The position numbers and the translations under genes were made by a program. The notes below the pieces were generated by a model that was given only the letters and a program-made list of their open reading frames with translations, was not told the DNA's origin and made no database searches. DNA of 64,000 bases from an uncultured Erythrobacter sp. (GTDB lineage Bacteria; Pseudomonadota; Alphaproteobacteria; Sphingomonadales; Sphingomonadaceae), in contig CANMZA010000001.1 of assembly GCA_947502305.1 (NCBI GenBank), positions 2,092,171 through 2,156,170 on the forward strand, written 5' to 3'. Below, piece after piece: positions 16,943 to 25,772 of this stretch (the first letter of the stretch is position 1; each line of letters begins with the position of its first letter).

Positions 16943-17185
16943 TTACGGCTCTTTGAAACTACTTCTGCCGTTAAGGGCGCTGATCGCCTTGCCAGATGCT
17001 GTGCGCGGGCCTGTGCTCAATCCACCATGCAGCTTGCACCGTCCGCTGCGGTAAATGTCTTTGCGCTTGCATGGCGTCCCGGCGCGGGTCTTTGCCCCGC
17101 ATCGCATATCGCTACATTCTGGCGGCAAGGGCGCGCCTGTATCGCAAAACCGCTGCCATAGCTTTAGCTTGTCTGCATCAGTCAT
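16943..17185 (-). CDS. HGGxSTGP motif protein
   Basis: The 80-residue protein carries the motif CKLHGGLSTGPRTASGKA (about residues 51-68) after a cysteine pair typical of the family (MRCGAKTRAGTPCKRK). The Cys/His arrangement probably binds zinc. Such small proteins are common in prophages and phage-derived islands of proteobacteria; their role is unknown. The ATG at 17185 has GGAG upstream. It lies downstream of the VapE gene, across the heptamer-rich intergenic region. Confidence 0.78.
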   Translation of the reverse strand: MTDADKLKLWQRFCDTGAPLPPECSDMRCGAKTRAGTPCKRKDIYRSGRCKLHGGLSTGPRTASGKAISALNGRSSFKEP

Positions 17186-17230
17186 TTAGGATGAACTCCT
17201 CGCGCGCGCGATTTGTGCGGACTGTGCGGC

Positions 17231-17462
17231 CTGACTACTGACTACAGCGGCTTTGAAACTTTTGTAAAACCCCAGCATTATAGCCCCTTTTCTCTATTTT
17301 ACTTTTCTTGGATAAGAGGTGTAGTCAGTAGTCAATGGACCGTAAGATATTGGTTTATTGATATTATTTACTGACTACAGACTGACTACAAAAACCTTTA
17401 AGTGCTGGCTCTGTAGTCAGAATTTGACTACAATCTCATGGGTGCCTCGGTTTTTGTAGTCA
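17231..17462. other. Candidate replication origin: nine TGACTAC/GTAGTCA heptamers
   Basis: The heptamer TGACTAC occurs at 17232, 17239, 17372, 17383 and 17425. Its complement GTAGTCA occurs at 17321, 17328, 17413 and 17456. Two pairs are direct tandem copies and several others are spaced 11-12 bases apart. Between them lie AT-rich stretches (17270-17310 and 17349-17370). The region is bounded by the HGGxSTGP gene and the 3' end of the VapE gene, with no gene in it. Iterons plus AT-rich DNA next to a primase/helicase gene is the layout of P4- and PICI-type satellite origins. An alternative is a regulator-binding array. Confidence 0.6.
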
Positions 17463-17480
17463 GTGTTGCATTGGTTGTGG

Positions 17481-18680
17481 TCATTCCGCCCGCACGTAAA
17501 CTCTGTATGATTCACGCCCGCCATCCTCCGTCGTTCGCTTACGAGGTTGGCTCTTCCAACCAAGGCGGCGTAGGCAAGCCGTGACGCGTTTCTGAGCCTT
17601 GGTGTCCATCCGATCTGCAAGAACGCCGATCAGGTGCAATGCATCCGTTCCCGTTAGAGATTTGGTGCCATCACGATCTATCGCTACGGCCAATACTTCA
17701 TCCCAAGGGTCGGCTTCCTCACGCTGTGCGGCCTCACTGCGTGCCAGCAAGGCCTGCTCTTCGCCTTCAAGCCACCACGCCTCGCTCGCCTCGTATCTTT
17801 GCGAAGCCTCCGCCCATAACTGATCCCGTTGTTCGCGTATTTGATCTATGTTGGCCTCACGGACCGCCACTGGCCAAAAGCGCCGGTTGCCCGTTACATC
17901 GGTCAGATAACCCGCATCGCCGGGATTGATTGTGCCGATGAACACACATTGCCTTGGGTGTTCTGATGCGCTCCTTGCATATGGTAAGACCACCCTGTCC
18001 TCGCTGGCTGATAGCAGGCCTTTCACGGTGTTAGCGTCTCGTTTCGCAACCGCCGTAAACTCCGCAAGCTCGACCACCCAACTCCCCGTCATGGACAGGA
18101 CCATTTTGTTGTGCGCGTCAAACAGGTTGACCGATTCCGTGCTCCAACCCTCAGAGAACAAAGCAGCGATGGCGCTGGACTTTTTGATTCCCTGCGCGCC
18201 CTCAAGGATCAGCATGGTGTCCACCTTGCAGCCGGGCTCGCGCACTCGCGCAACCGCGGCAATGAGGGTCTTGGCCCCTACTAGGCTGACATACTTGCTG
18301 TCAGGCGCCCCAAGGTGATCATGGAGCCATGTATCCAACCTTGGCACACCATCCCACTCAAGCGCATCCAAATAACTTCGGATTGGGTGATACGCGTTGC
18401 TGCGGGCGTGACGCAGAACGGCCCCGTAAACATCCCTCACGGCCGGCTCAAAACCACTCGATTCGATCGCTAAGCGAATGTCGAGCAGGTGATGGTCTGC
18501 GATTGCCTCTCCATTCCACTCAGCTTCTTGGGTAAGCTCATTCCAACGGATCTTATTGCCAAGGGTGGCGACGTTCTTGAGGTGGATCATCAGGTTGGTT
18601 AGGTTTTTCTTGGGGCCGCCATTGTGGCTTGTCTCAAGCGTGCCTTTCCATGCCTGTAGGTCAATTATGTTCTCGCTCAT
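17481..18680 (-). CDS. VapE-family helicase (virulence-associated E, replication protein)
   Basis: VapE-domain proteins are superfamily 3-like ATPases used for replication by phages and phage satellites. In this 399-residue protein the N-terminal part (residues 20-130) includes AYHPIRSYLDALEWDGVPRL. The ATPase core has a P-loop variant, LILEGAQGIKKSSA (about residues 170-183). A Walker B-like GSWVVELAEF follows, then the sensor region CVFIGTINPGDAGYLTDVTG and the family mark GNRRFWPV. The C-terminal 90 residues look like a winged-helix DNA-binding part. A separate primase domain is not seen. Its start overlaps the preceding gene by ATGA. Heptamer repeats just after its stop may be its binding sites. 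Confidence 0.9.
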   Translation of the reverse strand: MSENIIDLQAWKGTLETSHNGGPKKNLTNLMIHLKNVATLGNKIRWNELTQEAEWNGEAIADHHLLDIRLAIESSGFEPAVRDVYGAVLRHARSNAYHPIRSYLDALEWDGVPRLDTWLHDHLGAPDSKYVSLVGAKTLIAAVARVREPGCKVDTMLILEGAQGIKKSSAIAALFSEGWSTESVNLFDAHNKMVLSMTGSWVVELAEFTAVAKRDANTVKGLLSASEDRVVLPYARSASEHPRQCVFIGTINPGDAGYLTDVTGNRRFWPVAVREANIDQIREQRDQLWAEASQRYEASEAWWLEGEEQALLARSEAAQREEADPWDEVLAVAIDRDGTKSLTGTDALHLIGVLADRMDTKAQKRVTACLRRLGWKSQPRKRTTEDGGRESYRVYVRAE

Positions 18681-18913
18681 GCTGCGCCCCCGATCGGCTC
18701 GGACTGCGCATAATTATAGGCGCTCATCCCATCACCGATAACGGTCAGAGTGAGCACCGCGCCTTGCGCGCTTGCCAATCTCGCACACCGCAAGAGATCG
18801 TCTTGATCAATCTCTTCTCCCATTTCAGGCCAGCCGGTGCCAGCATCGAGCAAGCTGGTTGTGACTTTCAGGCCGTCAGTGTGGGCCAAGACAACTAGGT
18901 TGAGTGATCTCAT
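18677..18913 (-). CDS. Small hypothetical protein coupled to VapE
   Basis: No family recognised. The 78-residue protein (MRSLNLVVLAHTDGLKVTTS) has alternating hydrophobic residues suggesting a small alpha/beta fold. Its start overlaps the upstream winged-helix gene by ATGA and its stop overlaps the vapE start the same way, so the three are translated together. A role in replication or its control is inferred from this only. Confidence 0.65.
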   Translation of the reverse strand: MRSLNLVVLAHTDGLKVTTSLLDAGTGWPEMGEEIDQDDLLRCARLASAQGAVLTLTVIGDGMSAYNYAQSEPIGGAA

Positions 18914-19218
18914 TTCAGCACCTCCCAGCCAAGCGCGGTAATGCGTTGCACCGCCCCGCTTTTGCCAGATGGTTTGCGGCGGCGTTCGCCTGTGCTTTCG
19001 ACAAGGCCCAGGGCCCGAAGTTCGCTAATTCGCGGCTGGATTGACCATCGGGATTCCTCCATCCGGTCAATCAATTCGAGTGCGGTTAATTCGCCATGCT
19101 TTGCAAACGCTTTCAGCACTCGGCGCCGTAGATGGCTTGTGTGCCCTGCGATTGATGCGGCTGCTGCCTGTGAGGTGCCCTCAGTGCCTTTGCTGCCGGG
19201 GTGTTCGGGGTATCTCAT
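18910..19218 (-). CDS. Winged-helix DNA-binding protein of the element
   Basis: The 102-residue protein has a disordered Gly/Ala/Ser lead of 25 residues and then a winged-helix fold. LRRRVLKAFAKHGELTALEL and DRMEESRWSIQPRISELRAL are the helices, and LVESTGERRRKPSGKSGAVQ is the basic wing. It resembles MarR/phage-type transcription regulators that act by recognising DNA with the second helix. It sits first in the three-gene set with vapE, with ATGA overlap to the next gene, and is a likely control protein for replication. Confidence 0.75.
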   Translation of the reverse strand: MRYPEHPGSKGTEGTSQAAAASIAGHTSHLRRRVLKAFAKHGELTALELIDRMEESRWSIQPRISELRALGLVESTGERRRKPSGKSGAVQRITALGWEVLK

Positions 19219-19327
19219 AGCCGTGCCTCCCCGATTGCGGTTGGCGACGTAAGGGCTTGCAATTGAGCCTTTATAGGTGTATCTGCGAAGCAGGATTTAT
19301 GCGGCGTCGTAATTGCGTTTTTCCTAG

Positions 19328-19360
19328 CCCCGGCCTGCCAGCCGGGGTTTCGCATTTTTT
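19328..19360 (+). terminator. Hairpin between excisionase-like and winged-helix genes
   Basis: CCCCGGC and GCCGGGG form a 7-bp perfect stem with a 6-base loop, followed on the plus strand by TTTCGCATTTTTT. The orientation suits plus-strand transcription, yet all neighbouring genes are on minus; it may also stop transcripts weakly from the other side. Confidence 0.5.
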
Positions 19361-19366
19361 GGGGCC

Positions 19367-19570
19367 TCATTGTGCTGGTGCCTCTTCGATCAGCCGGCGC
19401 AATGAAGCTGCGGTGATGAGCGAGCGCGAATAGACCTTCCGCCGCTCAAGACGCCCTTCATTTACTAGGCGATATATGGACGTTAAGCCCAATCCAGAGA
19501 CGCGCGCGGCGTCTTTGGGCGAATATGCGATGGCTTCGTTTAGCGGTGTTGCGGGGTCAAAGTGTGACAA
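19367..19570 (-). CDS. Excisionase/AlpA-like helix-turn-helix protein
   Basis: The 67-residue protein is a MerR-fold HTH of the excisionase type: AIAYSPKDAARVSGLGLTSI then YRLVNEGRLERRKVYSRS and LRRLIEEAP. Such proteins (AlpA, Xis) bind near att sites or in promoters and direct the integrase towards excision. Length and pattern are typical. It lies about 30 kb from the integrase, unlike compact satellites where xis and int are close, which suggests that cargo was inserted between them. Confidence 0.8.
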   Translation of the reverse strand: MSHFDPATPLNEAIAYSPKDAARVSGLGLTSIYRLVNEGRLERRKVYSRSLITAASLRRLIEEAPAQ

Positions 19571-19639
19571 TAGTTTTGCTCCGTTAGTCTGTGAACAGCT
19601 ACGGAATTAGTGCGGGCTTTAAGCTGCCGCATTCTAAAC

Positions 19640-20197
19640 CTATCGGGTAGCTTTACCCCTCTTTTGACGGCCTGCCTTTTTGCGCGCTTTTTCCATCTCG
19701 TGGGAATGAAACATGTTCTCAAGGCCCTCAACGGACAGAGACTTTAGTAGCTCTGTTTTTTGCGCTTCTTGAACCCACTTACTGCACTTACGGCTGTAGG
19801 TTCTTGCGTCCCGACAGGTTTCATATGACTTGCCAATTTCGCCGCTTACGATTGTGGTGGCCTTCACCACGGTCATTGTTTTGGGCTGGCCACCCTTTGC
19901 CGCACCAGCCGCAACCAAAGCCTCAATCTCTGCGGCAATTTCCATATCGCGCCGGCGCTTTTCCAGACCCTTAAACCTATCCAGATTTGCGCCGCCGCCT
20001 TCAAGCACCAATCTAGTGCCGTCAACTGTGCCTTGCTCAAATGCTTCGGCCATAACCTCTCGGACCACTGGGTGAATTGGATCATCCGAGCGCAGCAAAG
20101 CGGCAATGGTTTTCCGGGCATCTGCACTGTAGTTTTTGAGTGCAAAGAACGCAGCCCGGTTTAACGGGGTTTCTTGCTCGTAAGGATCGCCTGCCAT
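19640..20197 (-). CDS. Hypothetical protein of the integrative element
   Basis: I do not recognise the family. The product of about 185 residues (start MAGDPYEQETPLNRAAFFAL at the ATG 20197; a GTG at 20206 is possible) is soluble. A predicted coiled coil covers LEKRRRDMEIAAEIEALVAA, and the very basic C-terminus (KARKKAGRQKRGKATR) could bind nucleic acid. The middle (IGKSYETCRDARTYSRKC) has two cysteines. Its place as the last gene before the cargo suggests it belongs to the replication/regulation module rather than to resistance. Confidence 0.65.
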   Translation of the reverse strand: MAGDPYEQETPLNRAAFFALKNYSADARKTIAALLRSDDPIHPVVREVMAEAFEQGTVDGTRLVLEGGGANLDRFKGLEKRRRDMEIAAEIEALVAAGAAKGGQPKTMTVVKATTIVSGEIGKSYETCRDARTYSRKCSKWVQEAQKTELLKSLSVEGLENMFHSHEMEKARKKAGRQKRGKATR

Positions 20198-20715
20198 AAT
20201 CCGCACCCATGCGGCCCGCTAAAGGGACCGGGGAAACGCAAGCGGGTAGTTTGCGCGTTCGGGCCGTCACCCTATCCCCGGCTTGATAAAATGGAACGTG
20301 CCACTTTGCTGAATCCATAGGGAGTATCCAAATTACGCACAACGCGGCAACAATGTCTGCTAAGTATCGTTTCAAATTCTGTGCGAATGTCCGGAACTGG
20401 GCCGGATGCTGACCGTCGGCTTTCCGAAGGGCAGATACATCAACCAGACATTCCGCTCCCAGCCCACTTTTAGCCATGGCCCAACGCCTGAATGTGGGGG
20501 TGAAAGCGGACCTTCCTTTCGCTGGATATAGTCTTGGAGGCTACGGGCATTCATGCCAACTTCAAGCGCAAAAGAAAAAGATCATTGCTTGTTGTATCGC
20601 TGACCGAGAACCTATTCATGTCCAGTAAGGCAATATGGATGCTGGTAAAGCTGCAGTTCGCCAGAAACCTCGAGGTGAGAGCCAGCATAAAGCTCACGGG
20701 TAATTGGCTCTAGTT
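20198..20715. other. Gene-free stretch at the left cargo boundary
   Basis: The ORFs listed here (20082-20477 and 20372-20554, minus) do not resemble known proteins and overlap one another. The only structure seen is a degenerate copy of the dispersed intergenic repeat at 20385-20512. This is where the phage-like module meets the metal cargo. Confidence 0.5.
20385..20512 (+). repeat. Degenerate copy of dispersed two-module intergenic repeat
   Basis: Module 1 (AATGTCCGGAACTGGGCCGG) and module 2 (GTGGGGGTGAAAGCGGACC at 20494) are 109 bases apart. A better copy at 29564-29692 has both modules at a spacing of 107 bases. Confidence 0.45.
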
Positions 20716-21333
20716 CTAACTGTGGGTCGTGCCGGCTTCGTCATGCTTATCCTTGTGCGCATCGCGCAGGATATCGATCCCGCCATAGATCGCGATCCCG
20801 GCAACAGCGATGCCGACCAATAGATCTGGCCAATTCGCGCCAGTAAGCATGACGACCAGCCCTGCGACAATAATCCCGCCATTTGCTACAAAATCGTTGA
20901 AGCTAAAAGTCGTTGCGGCACGCAGACTGACGTCTTTCTGCTGGAGGTTTTGAAGCAGGCGGAGGCAAATGAGGTTCACTACGGCTGCGATCGCAGCCAT
21001 GGCCATCATTTCGATGCCGCCAGGGTCGGAGCCCTCCAGAACGCGACGTATTGCATCGGCAATAACGCCAGCGGCAAACAGCAGGAGCAAGCCACCTGAA
21101 AGGCGAGCCGCGTTGCGCTTCCACACTCGAGAACGGCTAAGTGCGAAAAGGCTCAGGATATAAACAAGAGCATCAGATGCATTGTCGAGACCGTTGGCGA
21201 GAAGCGCGTTAGAATCGGCAAGATATCCGACGAACAAGAAACCGACAGCCAACGCGATGTTGAGCCACAGGACAATCCACAGAGTTCGCCGCTTTTCAGC
21301 ACTATCAAGCTCGAATTTATGATCGCCGCTCAT
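20716..21333 (-). CDS. Cation diffusion facilitator, short form without C-terminal domain
   Basis: The 205-residue protein has the membrane core of CDF transporters, which exchange Zn2+ or similar divalent cations for protons at the inner membrane. Six hydrophobic segments are visible. TM2 carries LLANGLDNASDALVY, matching the D-x3-D metal pair of YiiP. TM5 reads TFSFNDFVANGGIIV, keeping the Asp but with Phe where the usual His ligand sits. It stops after TM6, so the cytoplasmic domain of normal CDFs (about 300 residues) is missing. Its start overlaps the czcA stop by ATGA, so it is the last gene of the czc operon. Metal specificity may differ from classical CzcD because of the altered TM5 site. 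Confidence 0.85.
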   Translation of the reverse strand: MSGDHKFELDSAEKRRTLWIVLWLNIALAVGFLFVGYLADSNALLANGLDNASDALVYILSLFALSRSRVWKRNAARLSGGLLLLFAAGVIADAIRRVLEGSDPGGIEMMAMAAIAAVVNLICLRLLQNLQQKDVSLRAATTFSFNDFVANGGIIVAGLVVMLTGANWPDLLVGIAVAGIAIYGGIDILRDAHKDKHDEAGTTHS

Positions 21334-24300
21334 GGCATTTCTCCGTGACCCTTTGCCTGCTCGGATTTCTCCGCGAAAATCAGGCTCACAATGGCAGGCA
21401 GCACGAACAGTGTGAGCGCTGTTGCCGTTATCAGTCCGCCGATCACAACCGTGGCGAGCGGGCGCTGCACCTCGGCCCCGGTTCCTGTCGCAAGCGCCAT
21501 CGGAACGAAGCCGAGCGAGGCGACGAGCGCCGTCATCAAAACCGGGCGCAGGCGTGCAATTGCGCCTTCGACTATCGCTTCACCAAGCTCCAAACCCTTT
21601 TCGAGCCGCTGCTTGATCGCGGTTATCATGACGAGACCATTCAAAGTGGCCACGCCAGATAGAGCAATGAAGCCCACGGCTGCCGAGATCGAGAATGGCA
21701 TGCCTCTCAGGGCCAGGAAGAAGACACCGCCAGCCAGTGCCATCGGAATCGCGCTGAACACCGCGAGTGCAGATACCCATCCGCCAACGGCCATGTAGAG
21801 CAGTAGCAGGATGACCGCGAAGGCGAGCGGAACCACGATCAGCAGACGTTGCTGCGCTTGCTGCAGGTTCTGATACTGCCCGCCCCATTCGATAAACGAC
21901 GCGGAAGGCAGATCGACGTTTGCGGCCACTTCGGACTGGGCCTGCTCGACAAATGAACCAAGATCACGCTCCCGCACATTGGCGGATACGATGACCAGTC
22001 GTCGTCCCTGTTCGCGGCGGACCTCGGCCAGCCCATCGATGACCTGAAACTCGGCCACCGCGCGCAGCGGAATACTCCCGCCATTCGGGAGGACAATCGG
22101 CAAGGTACCGAGCTGGTCGAAATCGTTGCGATTGGCATCTGACAATCTGACGACGACATCGAACCGGCGGTCGCCTTCGAACACCAGGCCGGCGTTGCGA
22201 CCGCCAAGCGCGATGGCAACGGACTGGGTCACATCCTCGACGCTTAGCCCGTAGCGCGCGATCGTTGGCCGATCGAAGGCGATATCGAGTGTCGGGAAGC
22301 CAGAAACCTGCTGCACCTTTACGTCGGCCGCGCCTTCGACGCCGCGCAGCACGGCGGCGACTTCGTTTGCAGCGGAAGTCATGGCGGTCAGATCATCTCC
22401 GTACAGCTTGACCGCCACATCGCCGCGAACGCCTGCGATGAGCTCGTTGAAGCGCAACTCGATGGGCTGGCTGAACTCATACAGATTGCCGACAAGGCCG
22501 CCCAGCGCCTCTTCCATCTCGCTTACGAGTTCGTCCTTGGAAAGCGAGGGATCGGGCCATTCTGCTCGCGGTTTGAGGATCACATAGGCATCCGAGATGT
22601 TTGGCGGCATCGGATCGGTTGCGACCTCTGCCGTCCCGGTGCGCGAAAACACCAGCTCGACCTGTGGGAATTGTGTGAGGCGCGTCTCGACCTGTCGCTG
22701 CATTGTGAGCGACTGCTCCAGCGGGGTAGAGGGGATGCGCAATGACTGCACTGCTAGATCACGCTCATCCAGTTGCGGCGTGAATTCGCTGCCAATGAAG
22801 CTGAAGACCAGCGCTGCAAGTGCAAATACGCCGACACCGGTGCCGATGACCGGCCATGGACGGGCCAGGGCCTTACGCAGCAGTGGACCATAGCGTTCTT
22901 TTGCCACGCGAATTGGCTTCACTTCTTTCTCGTTGATTTTTTTGTTCAGCAAGAGAGCGATCATCGCAGGGACAAAAGTCAGTGACAGGATGAAAGCCGA
23001 AGCCAGGGCAAGCATGACGGTGATGGCCATGGGCGTGAAGGTTTTGCCCTCAACACCGGTGAAGGTGAGAAGAGGCGCAAAGACCAGAAAGATGATCGCC
23101 TGACCGTAGACGGTCGGCTTGATCATCTCATGCGCCGCTGCGCGGGTTTCTGCGAGGCGTTCACGCAGCGTTAGCAAGCGTCCTTCGTGCTCCTGCCTAT
23201 GGGCAAGGCGTGCGATACTGTTCTCGACAATGATAACAGCACCATCGACGATCAGGCCGAAATCGAGCGCACCAAGGCTCATCAGATTGCCCGATACGCC
23301 GAGCCGGTTCATTCCGATGGCTGCCATCAGCATCGAGAGAGGAATGACCAATGCGGCAATGATTGCGGCGCGTATGTTTCCAAGTAGCAGGAACAGCACG
23401 ACGATAACGAGCAAGGCGCCTTCGACCAGGTTGTTGCGGACCGTCGCGATGGTCGCATCGACCAAAGTGGATCGGTTGTAGACAATCTCAGCCACCACTC
23501 CGGCAGGCAGCGATGCGCGAACTTCCTCAAGTCTTTCTGCAGCGCCAGCGGCAACCGTCCGGCTGTTCTCGCCCGCCCGCATCAGAACCGTTCCGACGAC
23601 CGCTTCATCGCCGTTCAGCGAGGCAGCCCCTGTGCGAAGGTCACCGCCAATTTCGACCGTGGCAATATCGCCAACGCGGATCGGCACGCCTTCGCGTGTC
23701 GTCACCACTGCCTGTTCGATGTCCTGAACGGAAGTCAGCCGGGAATCGACACGTGCCAGAAGCGCTTCGCCAGCACGTTCGACAAAATTGGCGCCTTCCG
23801 CCTGGTTTGCCGCTTCAAGCGCAACAATCAGTTGATCGAGCGAGAGGCCGTAGCCCGTGAGACGATCGGGGTCTGGTTGTACTAGATATTGCTTTGCAAA
23901 GCCGCCGATGGAGTCCACGCCTGCGACGCCGTCGGCAGACCGCATCAATGGCGCAACCACCCAATCCTGCACCGTGCGCAGATAGGCAGCTCTGGCAAGC
24001 TCGGTGTCGAGCTTTTCGCCTCGGTCGGTGACGAAGCTGCCGTCGTTCTGCCAGCCAACCGAGCCGCCTGTTGGCGCATCTGTCCCGTCCGGATGCTCGA
24101 ACTCGATTGTATACATCAAAACTTCGCCAAGGCCGGTCGCAATCGGGCCCATGGACGGTTCCGCACCTGCGGGAAGCGAAGAGGCCAGATTGGCAAGCCG
24201 TTCTTCAACCTGCGAGCGCGCAAAGTAGATGTCGGTGCCTTCCTCGAAAATCGCGGAGACCTGACTGAAGCCGTTGCGCGAGATCGAGCGGGTCATTTCA

Positions 24301-24593
24301 AGCCCGTCGATACCGGCAAGGCCTGTCTCAACCGGGAATGTGACCTGCGTTTCAATTTGTGAAGGGGAAAGCGCCGGGGCTTCGGTGTTGATCTGCACCT
24401 GAACATTGGTGATGTCCGGCACCGCATCAATCGGCAGTTTCGCAAGATTGAAGGCGCCCCAGATGGCTACACCTAGGGCAAGGGCCACGACCGCCCAGCG
24501 ATTGCGCACCGACCAGTCAAGGACGCCGCCAATCAACCCGCCATTGCCATTCGCTTCGGTTTCGAAGCTGTCTTCCATACGATCAATGTCCAT
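21330..24593 (-). CDS. czcA: Heavy-metal RND efflux permease, CzcA type
   Basis: This 1087-residue inner-membrane pump is the engine of a tripartite proton-driven export system. It shows TM1 near residue 35 (WAVVALALGVAIWGAFNLAK), a large periplasmic loop, TM2-TM6, a second loop and TM7-TM12. The TM4 signature DFGLIVDGAVIIVEN is the form found in pumps for Co/Zn/Cd (HME1), different from the copper form in the second CusA of this island. A cytosolic lead of about 25 residues is rich in acidic amino acids. It overlaps czcB upstream (11 bases) and the CDF gene downstream. Regulation by the MerR protein at 29062 is inferred from the single operon layout. Confidence 0.94.
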   Translation of the reverse strand: MDIDRMEDSFETEANGNGGLIGGVLDWSVRNRWAVVALALGVAIWGAFNLAKLPIDAVPDITNVQVQINTEAPALSPSQIETQVTFPVETGLAGIDGLEMTRSISRNGFSQVSAIFEEGTDIYFARSQVEERLANLASSLPAGAEPSMGPIATGLGEVLMYTIEFEHPDGTDAPTGGSVGWQNDGSFVTDRGEKLDTELARAAYLRTVQDWVVAPLMRSADGVAGVDSIGGFAKQYLVQPDPDRLTGYGLSLDQLIVALEAANQAEGANFVERAGEALLARVDSRLTSVQDIEQAVVTTREGVPIRVGDIATVEIGGDLRTGAASLNGDEAVVGTVLMRAGENSRTVAAGAAERLEEVRASLPAGVVAEIVYNRSTLVDATIATVRNNLVEGALLVIVVLFLLLGNIRAAIIAALVIPLSMLMAAIGMNRLGVSGNLMSLGALDFGLIVDGAVIIVENSIARLAHRQEHEGRLLTLRERLAETRAAAHEMIKPTVYGQAIIFLVFAPLLTFTGVEGKTFTPMAITVMLALASAFILSLTFVPAMIALLLNKKINEKEVKPIRVAKERYGPLLRKALARPWPVIGTGVGVFALAALVFSFIGSEFTPQLDERDLAVQSLRIPSTPLEQSLTMQRQVETRLTQFPQVELVFSRTGTAEVATDPMPPNISDAYVILKPRAEWPDPSLSKDELVSEMEEALGGLVGNLYEFSQPIELRFNELIAGVRGDVAVKLYGDDLTAMTSAANEVAAVLRGVEGAADVKVQQVSGFPTLDIAFDRPTIARYGLSVEDVTQSVAIALGGRNAGLVFEGDRRFDVVVRLSDANRNDFDQLGTLPIVLPNGGSIPLRAVAEFQVIDGLAEVRREQGRRLVIVSANVRERDLGSFVEQAQSEVAANVDLPSASFIEWGGQYQNLQQAQQRLLIVVPLAFAVILLLLYMAVGGWVSALAVFSAIPMALAGGVFFLALRGMPFSISAAVGFIALSGVATLNGLVMITAIKQRLEKGLELGEAIVEGAIARLRPVLMTALVASLGFVPMALATGTGAEVQRPLATVVIGGLITATALTLFVLPAIVSLIFAEKSEQAKGHGEMP

Positions 24594-25761
24594 GTTCGGC
24601 CTCCTCCTTCCCGAGTTCGGCTTTTAGGAGAAACGCATTCTCCGTCGCGATCCGCTGGCCTTCTTGCAGGCCGGACACGATCGTGATGCGTCCGCCCGAG
24701 CGTGAACCCGTCACAACAGGCGTTGCCTGAAAACCAGTCTGGGTGCGGACGAACACGACTTCGCGCCCTTCGACCATCTGAACGGCTGCCTCAGGCACCG
24801 AGATGGCAGTCGCATCGGTCTCTCCGGAAGGCCGAATACGCGCCTGAAGAAACGCTCCCGGCTGCAATCCTTGGACCGCTCCGGCTAGGGTGATGATGGC
24901 GGTTGCGGTTCGGCTCTCTGGGTCGAGCGCCGGAGTAACCGAACGCACCCGCCCACCGATTTCGCGGTCTTCGCCAAGCTCCAGCGTTGCCTCGTCTCCG
25001 GGTTTTATCCTTGCCGCATCGCTTGCTGGCAGGGCGACTTGCACCTGCAAGCCGCTGGCATTGACGATCTGAAACATTTCCTCGCCAGCGGAGACATACG
25101 AACCCAATACGATGGGAGCGGCCGTGATCTGCCCGGAAATCGGGCTGGTTACGGCAAGCGACCGACCATCACCACTGACTCCGGCAGCAGAAGCTGCCGC
25201 TTGTGCACGCGACAATTCTGACCTTGCAACTTGCAAATTGGCCTGCGCAGCTTCCAGGTCCTGCCGAGCCGTTACATTGGCTTCGAACAACCGCCTTTCG
25301 CGGTCGTAGAGCGCGGACAGTTCATTTACCCGCGCTCGCGCAGTTGCGACCTGTGACGCCAGACCGGCGGCATCGGCGCTTTCGATCCGAGCAATCGCCT
25401 CACCCCGCCGGACATAGTCGCCAAGCGTCCTATTCACGCTCCGCACGACCCCCGAGGCACGCGCATCGATCCGCGCGCTGGCATTCGGTGCCGCTGCGAC
25501 CGTAGCGGGGAATACGAGCTCTGTAGCAGCGCCAAATTGAACAGCTTCGATTTCGATGGAGGAAGCCTCGATCTGCTCTTCGCTAATCTGCAAAGCGCCT
25601 TCGGAAGCTTCGGTTTCTTTACCGCCTTCCTCTTCGCTATGCCCTTCTTCGCCATGTTCTTCATTCGAATGACCGTCCGCCCCTCCCGGCCAGAAAGCCC
25701 AGGCGGCCACTGCTAAAAGAACAAGAATGCCGATAATTGCGATAAGCTGGTTACGTTTCAT
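24583..25761 (-). CDS. czcB: RND periplasmic adaptor, CzcB type
   Basis: Links the CzcA pump to the outer-membrane factor. The ATG at 25761 follows GAGG; the track's GTG at 25776 overlaps the czcC stop. A single N-terminal membrane segment (LIAIIGILVLLAVAAWAF) is followed by a His/Glu-rich stretch (GHSNEEHGEEGHSEEEGG) that may pick up metal in the periplasm. Lipoyl-like halves (ARIDARASGVVRSVNRTLGD and SPISGQITAAP) flank a coiled-coil hairpin, and a beta-barrel domain follows. The 392-residue length is normal. The C-terminus also contains a His (EEAEHGH). Confidence 0.92.
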   Translation of the reverse strand: MKRNQLIAIIGILVLLAVAAWAFWPGGADGHSNEEHGEEGHSEEEGGKETEASEGALQISEEQIEASSIEIEAVQFGAATELVFPATVAAAPNASARIDARASGVVRSVNRTLGDYVRRGEAIARIESADAAGLASQVATARARVNELSALYDRERRLFEANVTARQDLEAAQANLQVARSELSRAQAAASAAGVSGDGRSLAVTSPISGQITAAPIVLGSYVSAGEEMFQIVNASGLQVQVALPASDAARIKPGDEATLELGEDREIGGRVRSVTPALDPESRTATAIITLAGAVQGLQPGAFLQARIRPSGETDATAISVPEAAVQMVEGREVVFVRTQTGFQATPVVTGSRSGGRITIVSGLQEGQRIATENAFLLKAELGKEEAEHGH

Positions 25762-25772
25762 GGGAATACGCC

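Noticed and set aside
20082-20554. Two overlapping minus-strand ORFs at the cargo boundary
   Set aside because: No similarity recognised, no ribosome-binding site and they cover a degenerate intergenic repeat.
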